From an uncultured Lachnospiraceae bacterium (GTDB lineage Bacteria > Bacillota > Clostridia > Lachnospirales > Lachnospiraceae): a DNA stretch of 64,000 nucleotides. Positions 51,140-59,507 of this stretch are shown here, piece by piece (position 1 is the stretch's first letter; every line of letters starts with the position of its first letter). The notes beneath the pieces are model-generated. The model had not been told where the DNA came from. It did not search any database and saw only the letters and a list, made by a program, of their open reading frames with translations. The position numbers and the translations under genes are program-made. The stretch lies in the NCBI GenBank assembly GCA_910589385.1, contig CAJUTU010000007.1:55667-119666 (forward strand), in the 5' to 3' direction.

Positions 51140-52762
51140 TTATGCTGTCACATCACTGAATGTAATGCCGCCTTCGAGTACCTTCGTGTTCTGATACCCG
51201 TAGAACTTCATCCTGTTCTGGAGCAGGTAAGCCCTCTTGCCCTTATTGCATACGAGCAGGATCTTTTCCTCCTTATCCAGTCCGTCCACAGGCCCTTCTA
51301 CCGTTGTCAGTTCTACATACGGCGCGCCTTCAATGGATGGCTGCAGGCAGGCATCCACAACTTTATACCCTTCTGCCGCGCCGGCTGCATATTCTGCCGG
51401 AGTAAAGGTATCAAACTTGCCGTTTAACTTGTTCATCAGCACATTGAGCGTATGCTCAAACGGATGGATTGCCGTAGAGAACGGCGGCGCATAAGCCAGA
51501 TCCATATCTGCCAGGTCAGGAAGGGTTCCCTTTAACATGATGCCGGTCACAGCGATATCTACCACTTTATCCACTGCTCCCGCGCCAATCACCTGTACGC
51601 CCAGAAGCCTTAAGGATTCCTTGTCCGCGATCATCTTTATGATAAATGTGCCTGCATCCGGATAATAGTGTGCTTTGTCATCTACCACCGTAATGACACT
51701 CACCGGCTGATATCCTTCTGCCGCTGCCTGCGCCTCTGTCAGTCCTGTCCGGCCGACATTCATGCCCGGCAGCTTACATACGGCGGTTCCCAGCGCCCCT
51801 CTGTATCCAAGCTGCGCGCCCATCATATTCTGGGCGATCAGACGTCCCGCAATATTTGCCGTAGAGCCCATCGGCGACCATGCCGGTTTCCCGGTCAGCG
51901 CATTATGTACCATTGCGCAGTCTCCTGCCGCATAGATATCCGGAAGATTGGTCTGGCCCTTTTCATCTGTCAGGATCGTGCCCTTAAACATCTCAATCCC
52001 GCTTCCGTCCAGGAATGCCGTATTGGGACGGATCCCTGCGCTTAAGACAACCAGATCCGCCTTATAAGCCCTCTTATTTGTCATGACTTTCTCTACCTTG
52101 CCGTCGCCTTCGATTCCGGTCACGGTAACGCCTGTCACAACCGGGATGCCGCTTTCCTGAAGTTTCCCTTCCACGTACTCTGCCATCTCTGCATCAAATC
52201 CCGGCAGTGCGTGAGGAGCCATATCCAGCACAAACGGACGGATTCCTTTGAGCTTCAGGTTCTCAGCAATCTCCAGTCCGATATAACCTGCCCCGACTAC
52301 GACCGCACGTTTTACATCCCCTGCATCCACCACATCACGGAGTTGGATCGCATCCTCAGGCGTCCGTACGAAGAATACGTTCTCCAGGTCACAGCCTTCG
52401 ATCGGCGGCTTGATCGGGCTTGCGCCTACGGAAATGACCAGTTTATCATAATCATAGGCCTTTTCCTCTCCTGTCTTCAAATCAACAGCCGTCACCTTTT
52501 TCGCTTCCGGATCTACCTTTGTTGCTTCTGTTTCGGTCAGCACCTGAACCCCGGTCAGTTTGGAATACTTTTCAGGTGTATTCACGATCAGCTGATCCCG
52601 GTCTTCAATGACATGCCCAACATAATAAGGAAGCCCGCAGCCTGCATAGGAAATATTTTTTCCTTTGTTCAGTACAATGACTTCATTGCTGCGGTCTTCC
52701 CTCATTAATTTTGCCGCGATCTTTGTTCCTGCGGCAACCCCGCCGAGTACTAATACCTTCAT
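51140..52762 (-). CDS. CoA-disulfide reductase-like FAD/NAD(P) oxidoreductase with C-terminal rhodanese domain
   Basis: A 540-residue flavoprotein of the CoADR/NADH-oxidase/persulfide-reductase branch. VLVLGGVAAGTKIAAKL is the FAD-binding start; YAGCGLPYYVGH carries the redox Cys42; AVVVGAGYIGLEIAENLKLKG is the NAD(P)H site; LPDIYAAGDCAMV is the second FAD motif. Residues ~460-540 are rhodanese-like with the Cys loop KILLVCNKGKRAYLLQNRM. CoADR-rhodanese fusions reduce CoA-persulfides or polysulfides. It heads the cluster CoADR, reductase, YeiH on the minus strand, divergent from a LysR regulator. AGGAGG is before the ATG at 52760-52762. Confidence 0.9.
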   Translation of the reverse strand: MKVLVLGGVAAGTKIAAKLMREDRSNEVIVLNKGKNISYAGCGLPYYVGHVIEDRDQLIVNTPEKYSKLTGVQVLTETEATKVDPEAKKVTAVDLKTGEEKAYDYDKLVISVGASPIKPPIEGCDLENVFFVRTPEDAIQLRDVVDAGDVKRAVVVGAGYIGLEIAENLKLKGIRPFVLDMAPHALPGFDAEMAEYVEGKLQESGIPVVTGVTVTGIEGDGKVEKVMTNKRAYKADLVVLSAGIRPNTAFLDGSGIEMFKGTILTDEKGQTNLPDIYAAGDCAMVHNALTGKPAWSPMGSTANIAGRLIAQNMMGAQLGYRGALGTAVCKLPGMNVGRTGLTEAQAAAEGYQPVSVITVVDDKAHYYPDAGTFIIKMIADKESLRLLGVQVIGAGAVDKVVDIAVTGIMLKGTLPDLADMDLAYAPPFSTAIHPFEHTLNVLMNKLNGKFDTFTPAEYAAGAAEGYKVVDACLQPSIEGAPYVELTTVEGPVDGLDKEEKILLVCNKGKRAYLLQNRMKFYGYQNTKVLEGGITFSDVTA

Positions 52763-52944
52763 GCTCTTACCTCCTGGTTTTTTTACTTGTAACCAATCTG
52801 CAAAACAGATCAGCAGCCTGCCTGCCCGCATCTTTTTTCATACGAGGCTTTGCAGCTTTCTTATGAAACTTCGATAAAATTTTCACTATTATTATAATAA
52901 CACTTGTTAAATTCCACGTAAAATAGTAAAATATAACTTGTACC

Positions 52945-52960
52945 ATAGGGAAAAACCTAT
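52945..52960. promoter_or_regulatory. LysR-type box between the LysR and CoADR genes
   Basis: ATAGG (52945-52949) and CCTAT (52956-52960) form an interrupted palindrome with a 6-base centre, of the T-N11-A kind bound by LysR proteins. It lies about 50 bases upstream of a TATAAT on the minus strand near 52890 and about 45 bases before the LysR GTG start. This is the expected place for control of both directions. Confidence 0.5.
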
Positions 52961-53003
52961 AGTGATTTTCTTAAAGTACAGTTCGATAAACGGGGGGATT
53001 TTT

Positions 53004-53891
53004 GTGGCAACTTTGAAACAATTAAAGACATTTATTGCAGTTGCAGAATATAAGAAAATGAGTGAGGCGGCCAAAAGGCTCTATATTTCCCAGCCCACGG
53101 TAAGCCAGATCATATCCGATCTGGAGCAGGAATATCAGGCCAAACTTTTTGAACGCTCTCCAAAAGAATTAAAGATCACACCGGCAGGAAGGATTTTTTT
53201 ATATAATGCCCGGCAGATCATTGCCGGACACGAGCATCTGGAACGTTCTATGAAAAAAGTCCATTCCCTGCGCCCTTTACGTGTAGGGGCCACACTTACT
53301 ATCGGCAATACCCTGATGGGGACACTGGCAGAATGTTTGATGGAACGGTATCCTGATATTGATATAACCGTTTTTGTAAATAATACAAAGATTATTGAAC
53401 AAAAGATGATCCACAATGAACTGGATCTTGCGCTGGTAGAAAATGTGATCGCCCGCCAGGAGATCATGACCACGCCTGTACTGGAAGATACGCTCTGCCT
53501 GATCTGCGGAAATAAGCACCCCTTTGCCGCCAGGACATCCGTCTCTTTACTGGATCTGCAAAATCAAACATTTGTCATGAGAGAACTGGGCAGCGGCACC
53601 AGAGCAATGTTTGAAAATATCATGATGACCCACCATATACCCTATGTGATAAAATGGGAATGCTGCAGCCGCTGCGCTATTATTGATGCGGTGCGTCATA
53701 ATATGGGACTGGGGGTCCTGTCCCGGCGCTGCATCGAAGAATATGTTGAAAAAGGGGATGTCAATGCCTGCTCCCTGGAAAATATATCTCTGAACCGGTA
53801 CTTCTACCTCTGCCATAATCAAAGCCAGGCATACACTTCCCAGATGGAGGACTTTATCAATGTGATTAAAGACGTATTGACGGAAACCTGA
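53004..53891 (+). CDS. LysR family regulator (CysL/YeiE-like)
   Basis: A 295-residue regulator. Residues 1-60 form the winged helix (TLKQLKTFIAVAEYKKMSEAAKRLYISQPTVSQIISDLEQEYQAKLFERSPKELKITPAG). The effector domain includes FVMRELGSGTRAMFE, an anion-binding loop characteristic of the CysL/CbbR/YeiE branch, whose members sense sulfite, sulfate-pathway or related small anions. I chose the GTG at 53004 (GGGGG upstream) since the family N-terminus starts there. It is divergent from the CoADR-reductase-YeiH cluster and is its likely activator. The effector is inferred from the neighbours. Confidence 0.88.
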   Translation: MATLKQLKTFIAVAEYKKMSEAAKRLYISQPTVSQIISDLEQEYQAKLFERSPKELKITPAGRIFLYNARQIIAGHEHLERSMKKVHSLRPLRVGATLTIGNTLMGTLAECLMERYPDIDITVFVNNTKIIEQKMIHNELDLALVENVIARQEIMTTPVLEDTLCLICGNKHPFAARTSVSLLDLQNQTFVMRELGSGTRAMFENIMMTHHIPYVIKWECCSRCAIIDAVRHNMGLGVLSRRCIEEYVEKGDVNACSLENISLNRYFYLCHNQSQAYTSQMEDFINVIKDVLTET

Positions 53892-53914
53892 TATGTTTGG
53901 GCTGACACTAACAC

Positions 53915-53945
53915 AGACCGTTACTGTTCACAGGGTAACCGGTCT
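53915..53945 (+). terminator. hairpin after the LysR gene
   Basis: AGACCGTTAC (53915-53924) pairs with GTAACCGGTCT (53935-53945) with one bulged base. No strong T-run follows (ATATGACTGGATTTTC), so it is a weak terminator. It lies 24 bases beyond the LysR stop. Confidence 0.45.
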
Positions 53946-54025
53946 ATATGACTGGATTTTCTATTAGTAAAAACGCTGAGTTTGTATCGGAGATATTTAG
54001 ACGAAAATATCCTCCAAGAGCACTA

Positions 54026-54068
54026 GAGGCTATAAATTGGAATAACCTTAATCCCAATTTATAGCCTC
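54026..54068. repeat. perfect 15-bp inverted repeat
   Basis: GAGGCTATAAATTGG (54026-54040) and CCAATTTATAGCCTC (54054-54068) are perfectly complementary around a 13-base loop. A second, imperfect hairpin (GGAGATATTT with AAATATCCTCC, about 53986-54015) lies beside it. The right arm is also the 3' end of a minus-strand open frame. It may be a terminator without T-run, the trace of an inverted duplication or the edge of a lost element. Confidence 0.55.
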
Positions 54069-54245
54069 ATGGCTCACGATTTCACTGTTGGCATATTCCC
54101 ACCGCGCTGCCTGTATTGCCTCTAAATCGTCCGCCGTTGCCGCCTCTATCGGCGTTCCGTTCTCCCATAGTTCATTACTTCTTTTACTCTGTAAAACATA
54201 AGCCGCTCCTTTCTGCTGCCCGCCATTTACTCCAGCGGCGGGATC
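54048..54245 (-). pseudogene. open frame remnant of unknown origin
   Basis: A minus-strand frame ending at 54048 reads AAYVLQSKRSNELWENGTPIEAATADDLEAIQAARWEYANSE in two stretches and ends SHEAINWD. Composition looks like real coding sequence, but there is no start codon and the frame overlaps the DUF4160-like remnant in another frame. No family recognised. It is probably the end of a truncated gene. Confidence 0.3.
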
Positions 54246-54396
54246 TTCTTAAATTCCTGCGTGTTCCAGATTTTCAGCAGATCATCTTTGTGCATTGCCG
54301 CCCATTCTTTGATCAATGCCTGCCCTTTGGCATAGTCAAGCCGAAACGGTCATACTTGGCTTTCACGTATTTTGCGACCGCCTTTTGCTGCCTCAT
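54227..54396 (-). pseudogene. ribbon-helix-helix start joined to a DUF4160-like end (toxin-antitoxin-type debris)
   Basis: From the ATG complementary to 54394-54396 the sequence reads RQQKAVAKYVKAKYDRFGLTMPKGRH and stops; this resembles the start of Arc-type ribbon-helix-helix antitoxins of Firmicutes. In another frame the following bases read DYAKGQALIKEWAAMHKDDLLKIWNTQEF and IPPLE, like the end of DUF4160 proteins, which occur in toxin-antitoxin-like pairs. The two pieces overlap over about 25 bases. I infer a deletion that joined two genes; neither is complete. Confidence 0.4.
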
Positions 54397-54648
54397 CCTA
54401 TTATGACTTTATTATACCCAATTTGTCTATTAGCATCAATATACAAAATGCAAAATATATTAACGCTAATATATTATACTGTGATCAGAAGTTAAGGAAA
54501 GGAGCGAAAACAGAATGAAAAATACGTCTGGAAAAAAACAAAAATTCTTTGTAACGTTTTTCTGATTTTCCGGATATATAGAGGAAGATGCAGAAAATAT
54601 GCTGCCGCGTTTTTTCGCATATGCCCCTGTAATACGATTTACAGGCAG

Positions 54649-55329
54649 ATGACGGAAGATCTCCAGGTTGAGATACCGCCGGCGGAAAAGGAAATTGATT
54701 TTCTGAAGAAACTAAAGGCAAGCATGCGCCGAAAATATGTGATCGTCACGCTTTCCACCTGCGCCATACTGATTGGGACTGCATTCTTTTTGAAGAGATA
54801 TGAAATCCCGGTTCCCTATGACCCGGATTGTATGTCTACAGAATTGTATACGGCTGCATTTATCCCGAACAGCCGCGGACTCAGAGAATGGCAGTATATA
54901 GGTACGGTGGATGGACAAAAAACTGATCCGGCGGAGGCAGAGGATACCGGGGGCGATCAGACCATGGAGAAGATCCGGTTTGTCCTGAACCTGTCGGAGG
55001 AACAGAGGAAGGCTATGAAAATCAACAATTTCACCTCCAATGGACGGACGATCCGGCGGAACGACAAGGACGTAAGGGTGGTCTACTACTGTTATACGAG
55101 AAAACTGTGGAACAGCCTGTTTGGCAGCAGCTTTATCAGCGGTTTTGTTACCGAAGGGGATATCTTTGAGGAGTCCTCTTCCCGAAACGCCAACGAAGAT
55201 TATCAGCCAATAGAACGGGAAATCTACTATCTGCCGACGGGAAATATGGACAGGCTCGACGGGCTTTCAGATGAGGAGTTTGACGCGCAGAAGGAAAATG
55301 CCGAGCTGGTATGGAGCGGGGTTATTTAA
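54649..55329 (+). CDS. single-pass membrane protein, probable remnant of an anti-sigma-factor-like protein
   Basis: A 226-residue protein with a short acidic N-terminus, one transmembrane helix at ~31-50 (YVIVTLSTCAILIGTAFFL) and an extracytoplasmic domain of ~170 residues (ending ENAELVWSGVI) without a recognised family. Just upstream, in the same frame, the DNA reads RICPCNTIYRQM, like the CxxC...M end of the zf-HC2 zinc finger that opens anti-sigma factors of this layout. The zinc finger itself is disrupted and no sigma-factor gene precedes it. The present ATG has a weak upstream site. It may be a 5'-truncated gene. Confidence 0.6.
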   Translation: MTEDLQVEIPPAEKEIDFLKKLKASMRRKYVIVTLSTCAILIGTAFFLKRYEIPVPYDPDCMSTELYTAAFIPNSRGLREWQYIGTVDGQKTDPAEAEDTGGDQTMEKIRFVLNLSEEQRKAMKINNFTSNGRTIRRNDKDVRVVYYCYTRKLWNSLFGSSFISGFVTEGDIFEESSSRNANEDYQPIEREIYYLPTGNMDRLDGLSDEEFDAQKENAELVWSGVI

Positions 55330-55415
55330 ACAGATACCTGGAACAGGAGATTTTGTGAAAATAGTGTCTGCCGTTCCGAATATTATGAACATTTTTAGGA
55401 AGGAGAGAATACATT

Positions 55416-55874
55416 ATGTTTTATGCGATTTATTTGGTAGGAGCGATAGTCTGGATTCTGATGAACATTGGAGGCGGATTCGGAAATCTGATTCAATATA
55501 TGGATAGCGCCACAGCGATGTTCATTCTGGTCCCATGTGTGCTGGCCTTATTTTGTACCGGATCCTTGGGGGCCTTTGGCAGTGCTTTCCTGTTTGCCTT
55601 CGGCAAAAAGGGCGGTTCCGTCGTTTCACATAAAGAGAGCCTTCTGGCAGTCAAAATGGTGATGCGGATCTCGGGCCTGTTCGGGTGCCTGGGCTTTTTG
55701 ATCGGGATGTTTGCCAGTATCCATTCCATTAAGGATTTTTCGTCTATGGAATCTACGGGCTGGATTCTTCTTGACCTTCCGGTGGCTATGATATCGCTTA
55801 TTTATCCGCTTCTGGTCTGGATCATTCTGACGCCAATCTGGTTCATGCTGAAAAAGCATGTAGAGGGACAATAG
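55416..55874 (+). CDS. small polytopic membrane protein
   Basis: A 152-residue protein with four hydrophobic helices: residues ~2-30, ~36-62, ~78-100 and ~115-145. The segment LCTGSLGAFGSAFLFAFGKK-type region followed by LLAVKMVMRISGLFGCLGFLIGMFASIHSIKDFSSMESTGWILLDLPVAMISLIYPLLVW vaguely resembles MotA/TolQ-like proton channel proteins, but length and charges do not allow a firm call. AGGAGAG precedes the ATG. It follows the 54649 gene by 86 bases and may be cotranscribed with it. Confidence 0.6.
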   Translation: MFYAIYLVGAIVWILMNIGGGFGNLIQYMDSATAMFILVPCVLALFCTGSLGAFGSAFLFAFGKKGGSVVSHKESLLAVKMVMRISGLFGCLGFLIGMFASIHSIKDFSSMESTGWILLDLPVAMISLIYPLLVWIILTPIWFMLKKHVEGQ

Positions 55875-55973
55875 CGAATAGCGCGTTCCATCAAGCCGCT
55901 TACATTCTACAATAAATATGGATATATCAGTTGGACTAAAATGCAAAAAAGGCAGCAATAGAATTAACCCGAA

Positions 55974-56014
55974 ACATCCCCCGCCGCCGACTGCCAAGCC
56001 GACATGGGGGATGT
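55974..56014. terminator. hairpin between convergent genes
   Basis: ACATCCCCC (55974-55982) pairs with GGGGGATGT (56006-56014). It lies three bases after the hemL stop on the minus strand and 100 bases after the membrane protein gene on the plus strand. T-runs are weak on both sides. Confidence 0.5.
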
Positions 56015-56016
56015 AT

Positions 56017-57315
56017 TTATAAATCAAAAGTCTCCTGCAAAGCGGCTTTTATGGCCTGGCAGGTGCGCCCTACATCTTCCTGTGTATGGGCGTCTGACAG
56101 GAACATCGCCTCGAACTGGGAGGGCGCTGCATAGATCCCCCGATCCAGCAGATATCCGAAATACCGGGCATACCGGGCAGTATCTGAGGACAGGGCGGTT
56201 TCATAGTCTGTCACTTTCCGGGAGGTAAAAAAGATACTGAGCAGGGAACCGATCTGATTCACGCACACGCTGTCTCCTGCTGTCTCCCGGACTGCTGCTG
56301 CAATCTGTTTTGCTTTTTCGTCCAGTCTCTGGTAAATACCAGAATCTTCTTTTAAGATTTCCAGGGTTTCTATACCTGCCGTGGTGGCAATAGGATTTCC
56401 TGACAAAGTTCCTGCCTGGTACACGGGTCCCACAGGAGAAACCATTTCCATGATCTCTCGTTTACCGCCGTAAGCGCCGATCGGCATCCCTCCGCCCACG
56501 ATCTTCCCAAGGGTAGTCAGATCAGGAATTACATGGTAGTATTCCTGGGCGCCCCCCAGTGCAAGACGGAAACCGGTAATGACCTCGTCAAAGATCAAAA
56601 GCGCGCCGTTTGCTTTTGTGATTTCCCGCAGAAATTCTAAAAATCCAGGTGCAGGCAGCACCACGCCCATATTCGCTGCAACAGGCTCTACCACGACCGC
56701 AGCAATCTCCTTCGGATTGGATCTAAACAAAGCTTCTACGGAATCCGGATCGTTATACAAGGCAACCAATGTATTTTTTGTATAATCCGCCGGGACGCCT
56801 GCGCTGTCCGGCACGGATGTAGTGAGCGCGGCAGACCCTGCCTTGACCAGAAGCCCGTCCGAATGCCCATGATAACAGCCTTTGAATTTAATGATCTTAT
56901 CCCGGCCAGTATAACCCCTTGCCACACGGATCGCGCTCATGACCGCTTCTGTGCCCGAGCTGACCAGACGGCTCACTTCCATGGAAGGGATCAATTCTGA
57001 GATCAATTGTGCCAGCCGTACTTCTTTTTCCGTAGGCGCACCATAGGTCAGGCCTGCATTACACGCCTCCTTTACCTGCGCAATCACTCTGGGGTGCGCA
57101 TGCCCCAAAATCCCCGGCCCCCAGGAACATACATAGTCGATCATTTCATTTCCGTCCACATCTATAATCCTGCTGCCGCTGGCAGATGCGATAAAACGAG
57201 GGATTCTCCCCACGGAACCAAATGCACGGACAGGGCTGTTTACTCCGCCCGGAATATGCTGTTTTGCTGCTTCGAACAATTCTTTTGACCTTGATTCCTT
57301 TGCTACTGTATCCAT
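56017..57315 (-). CDS. hemL: glutamate-1-semialdehyde 2,1-aminomutase
   Basis: A 432-residue PLP enzyme that converts glutamate-1-semialdehyde to 5-aminolevulinate. Hallmarks: AKQHIPGGVNSPVRAFGSVG near the start, FVSSGTEAVMSA-like segment (VSSGTEAVMSAIRVARGYTGRDKIIKFKGCYHGHSD), the LLIFDEVITGFR aspartate, and the PLP lysine in LTTLGKIVGGGMPIGAYGG. GGGAGGG is eight bases before the ATG at 57313-57315. It follows hemB with one base between stop and start, so both are translated from one mRNA. Confidence 0.94.
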   Translation of the reverse strand: MDTVAKESRSKELFEAAKQHIPGGVNSPVRAFGSVGRIPRFIASASGSRIIDVDGNEMIDYVCSWGPGILGHAHPRVIAQVKEACNAGLTYGAPTEKEVRLAQLISELIPSMEVSRLVSSGTEAVMSAIRVARGYTGRDKIIKFKGCYHGHSDGLLVKAGSAALTTSVPDSAGVPADYTKNTLVALYNDPDSVEALFRSNPKEIAAVVVEPVAANMGVVLPAPGFLEFLREITKANGALLIFDEVITGFRLALGGAQEYYHVIPDLTTLGKIVGGGMPIGAYGGKREIMEMVSPVGPVYQAGTLSGNPIATTAGIETLEILKEDSGIYQRLDEKAKQIAAAVRETAGDSVCVNQIGSLLSIFFTSRKVTDYETALSSDTARYARYFGYLLDRGIYAAPSQFEAMFLSDAHTQEDVGRTCQAIKAALQETFDL

Positions 57316-57316
57316 T

Positions 57317-58291
57317 TTATTCTCCCTCCCGAATCCATTTTGCCACATCCAGTGCATGGTAGGTAATGATCATCTTCGCCCCGGCGCGCTTCAGGCCAGT
57401 CATAATTTCCATCACAATCTTTTTTTCATTGATCCAGCCTTTTTCTGCCGCCGCTTTTACCATAGAATATTCTCCGCTCACATTGTAGGCCGCCACCGGA
57501 ATATTGTATGTTGTGGTAATATCCCGGATGATATCCATATAGGCCATAGCAGGTTTGGCAATGATCATGTCCGCCCCTTCGAGCAGGTCTTCCTCCACCT
57601 CCCGCATGGCCTCCCGGCCGTTTGCCGGATCCATCTGGTAAGTCTTTCGGTCGCCAAAGCCCGGAACGGAATGGGCCGCATCCCGGAAAGGGCCGTAAAA
57701 AGCAGAAGCAAACTTTGCGCTGTATGCCATAATGGGGATCTGGACAAACCCATTTTCATCCAGAGCTTCCCGGATTGCTCTTACACGGCTGTCCATCATA
57801 TCACTGGGTGCTATGATATCCGCCCCGGCTTTGGCATAGCTGACCGCCGTTTTTGCCAAAAGAGGCAGGGTTTCGTCATTTAATATAATGCCGTCTTTTA
57901 CCAGGCCGCAGTGTCCATGGGAAGTATACTCACAGAGGCACACGTCTGCAATGACAATCAGGTTTTGATATTTTTTTTCGGATTTTATAAAACGGACTGC
58001 CTGCTGGACGATTCCTTGGTCATCATATGCGCCGCTTCCCACCTCGTCCTTATGTGCTGGGATTCCAAATAAGAGCACCGCCGGGATCCCGGCTTTTGTT
58101 ACACGATTCAGTTCTTCCGGCAGGCGGTCGATCGAATACTGGCAGATTCCCGGCATGGAATCTACGGGCTGGCACAGATCCTGTCCTTCCATCACAAAAA
58201 CCGGATAAACCAGCTCGTCTATCCGGACGTGGTTTTCCCTCACCATACTGCGCATGGCAGGGCTGACTCTCAATCTTCTCATTCTTTCCAT
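57317..58291 (-). CDS. hemB: porphobilinogen synthase (delta-aminolevulinic acid dehydratase)
   Basis: A 324-residue enzyme that joins two 5-aminolevulinate molecules to porphobilinogen. Visible motifs: RRLRVSPAMRSMVRENHVRIDELVYPVFV at the start, the metal-site region VIADVCLCEYTSHGHCGL (three cysteines), the Schiff-base lysine in MAYSAKFASAFYGPFRDAA, and the second lysine in MIIAKPAMAYMDIIRD. The three cysteines suggest a zinc-dependent form. The start is at the first of two close ATGs. A promoter lies at 58384-58412. It forms an operon with hemL. Confidence 0.94.
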   Translation of the reverse strand: MERMRRLRVSPAMRSMVRENHVRIDELVYPVFVMEGQDLCQPVDSMPGICQYSIDRLPEELNRVTKAGIPAVLLFGIPAHKDEVGSGAYDDQGIVQQAVRFIKSEKKYQNLIVIADVCLCEYTSHGHCGLVKDGIILNDETLPLLAKTAVSYAKAGADIIAPSDMMDSRVRAIREALDENGFVQIPIMAYSAKFASAFYGPFRDAAHSVPGFGDRKTYQMDPANGREAMREVEEDLLEGADMIIAKPAMAYMDIIRDITTTYNIPVAAYNVSGEYSMVKAAAEKGWINEKKIVMEIMTGLKRAGAKMIITYHALDVAKWIREGE

Positions 58292-58363
58292 GATATCTTC
58301 ATCCTCTCAAGTTTTGCATGAATGCTTTTCTGCTATTTTCCCAATCCCTTTTATGGGAAAGAG

Positions 58364-58412
58364 ATACTAGTATAACTAAAACTATTATGGCTACTTGGAA
58401 AAGGAAAGTCAA
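58364..58412 (-). promoter_or_regulatory. hemB promoter
   Basis: TTGACT (complement of 58407-58412) and CATAAT (complement of 58384-58389) are 17 bases apart. The 10-bp palindrome ATACTAGTAT (58364-58373) lies just past the start site, and a TTTCCC/GGGAAA hairpin (58337-58360) lies in the leader. Heme- or sulfur-responsive control would be possible through either. Confidence 0.55.
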
Positions 58413-58467
58413 GATAGTCTTTGGTAAGATTGCTGCTATTATGAATTCTTCTATAGTAAATGTTTTA

Positions 58468-58494
58468 ACAGGGCATACGGATCGTATGCCCTGT
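58468..58494 (-). terminator. terminator after the ABC permease gene
   Basis: ACAGGGCATACG (58468-58479) and CGTATGCCCTGT (58483-58494) form a perfect 12-bp stem with a 3-base loop. It is 16 bases after the FtsX stop. The T-run on the minus strand is short (TTAAAACATTT). Confidence 0.65.
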
Positions 58495-58509
58495 TGTCAT
58501 ATTCTTATT

Positions 58510-59505
58510 TCATTCCACATTCTCAATAGATTCCACGATCTCCATTTTAGCGATACTGCGCAGCGGCACTGCCGTTGCTGCCAGGCAGGCTATGATAGAA
58601 AGAATTGCAGCCTCTGCAACCGGCAAAAAGGGGATCTCCACAAGCTGTAAGGTATCTGTCCGCGCCGCTCCTATGAATACACAGCTGATATATCCCAATA
58701 CAGCGCCAATGGCAGACGCGAAGATGCCGTAATATGCGCCTTCCCAGAGGAAGGTCGTAAACAGGCTTGCGGCACTCATGCCGATCGCCCTCTGCATACC
58801 GATCTCATCCACACGGGTGTGGATATTGCTGTAAACAGTATTGATGATATTTAAAATCCCAATAATGCCGATGAAAATGATCAAAGCCCAGCATAACATT
58901 CTAATCCGCCCAAAACTCTCTTCCATCTGTGCATCGGACATACGGAAAGAAATCCAGTTGGTTCCCGGTGTGTCCGCGCACCAGCCGTCCAGCCAGTTTT
59001 CAAAAGCCTCTGCATCTGCCTCTTCTTTCAATGTAGGGTATACTTCGGAATAGCTGTTATTTCCTGTCAGGGAATCATACACTTCATCATTGACGATGAC
59101 CTGCACGCCATTGACAAATCTGTCGCTCATTACAGGAGCATCCACAATAGCAACGACCCTGAGTTTGAAGCCATTCATGGTAATGATGTCTCCGGCTTCC
59201 AGTTTCGTATATTCCACCTGCGTATCACCATAAGAAAATTCGATTGGATTTTTTATCAGACACCCGGTTCCCGCCTCCTGGGCCTGTAAAGCCTTAACTG
59301 CATCCACAGGAATCCCGATAGTTTCATTTGTGATGCCATAATCCCCTAAATGCATTTCCTGTATCGAACTGCTGGTATCGAGAAGACTTGTAAAGCTTTG
59401 CAGGGCCACAAACACTGTAATGCTCATCACCAGGGACCAAATGGTGATGACCGTCCTTCCCCTTCCCCGTTTTAAATTCAGCCACGCATGCCCTGAGCGT
59501 CCCAT
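58510..59505 (-). pseudogene. FtsX/MacB-type ABC permease, C-terminal part
   Basis: The frame opens MGRSGHAWLNLKRGRGRTVITIWSLVMSITVFVALQSFT, the start of the second repeat unit of FtsX-like permeases, continues through a periplasmic domain of ~130 residues and ends with three helices (LLCWALIIFIGIIGILNIINTVYSNIHTRVDEIGMQRAIGMSAASLF ... YGIFASAIGAVLGYI ... AAILSIIACLAATAVPL). The usual 'R..EIG..RA.G' FtsX motif is intact. The first half of the permease is on the preceding frame (59508-59795) and the two are out of register. About 300 residues normally present between them are missing. Confidence 0.75.
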
Positions 59506-59507
59506 AT

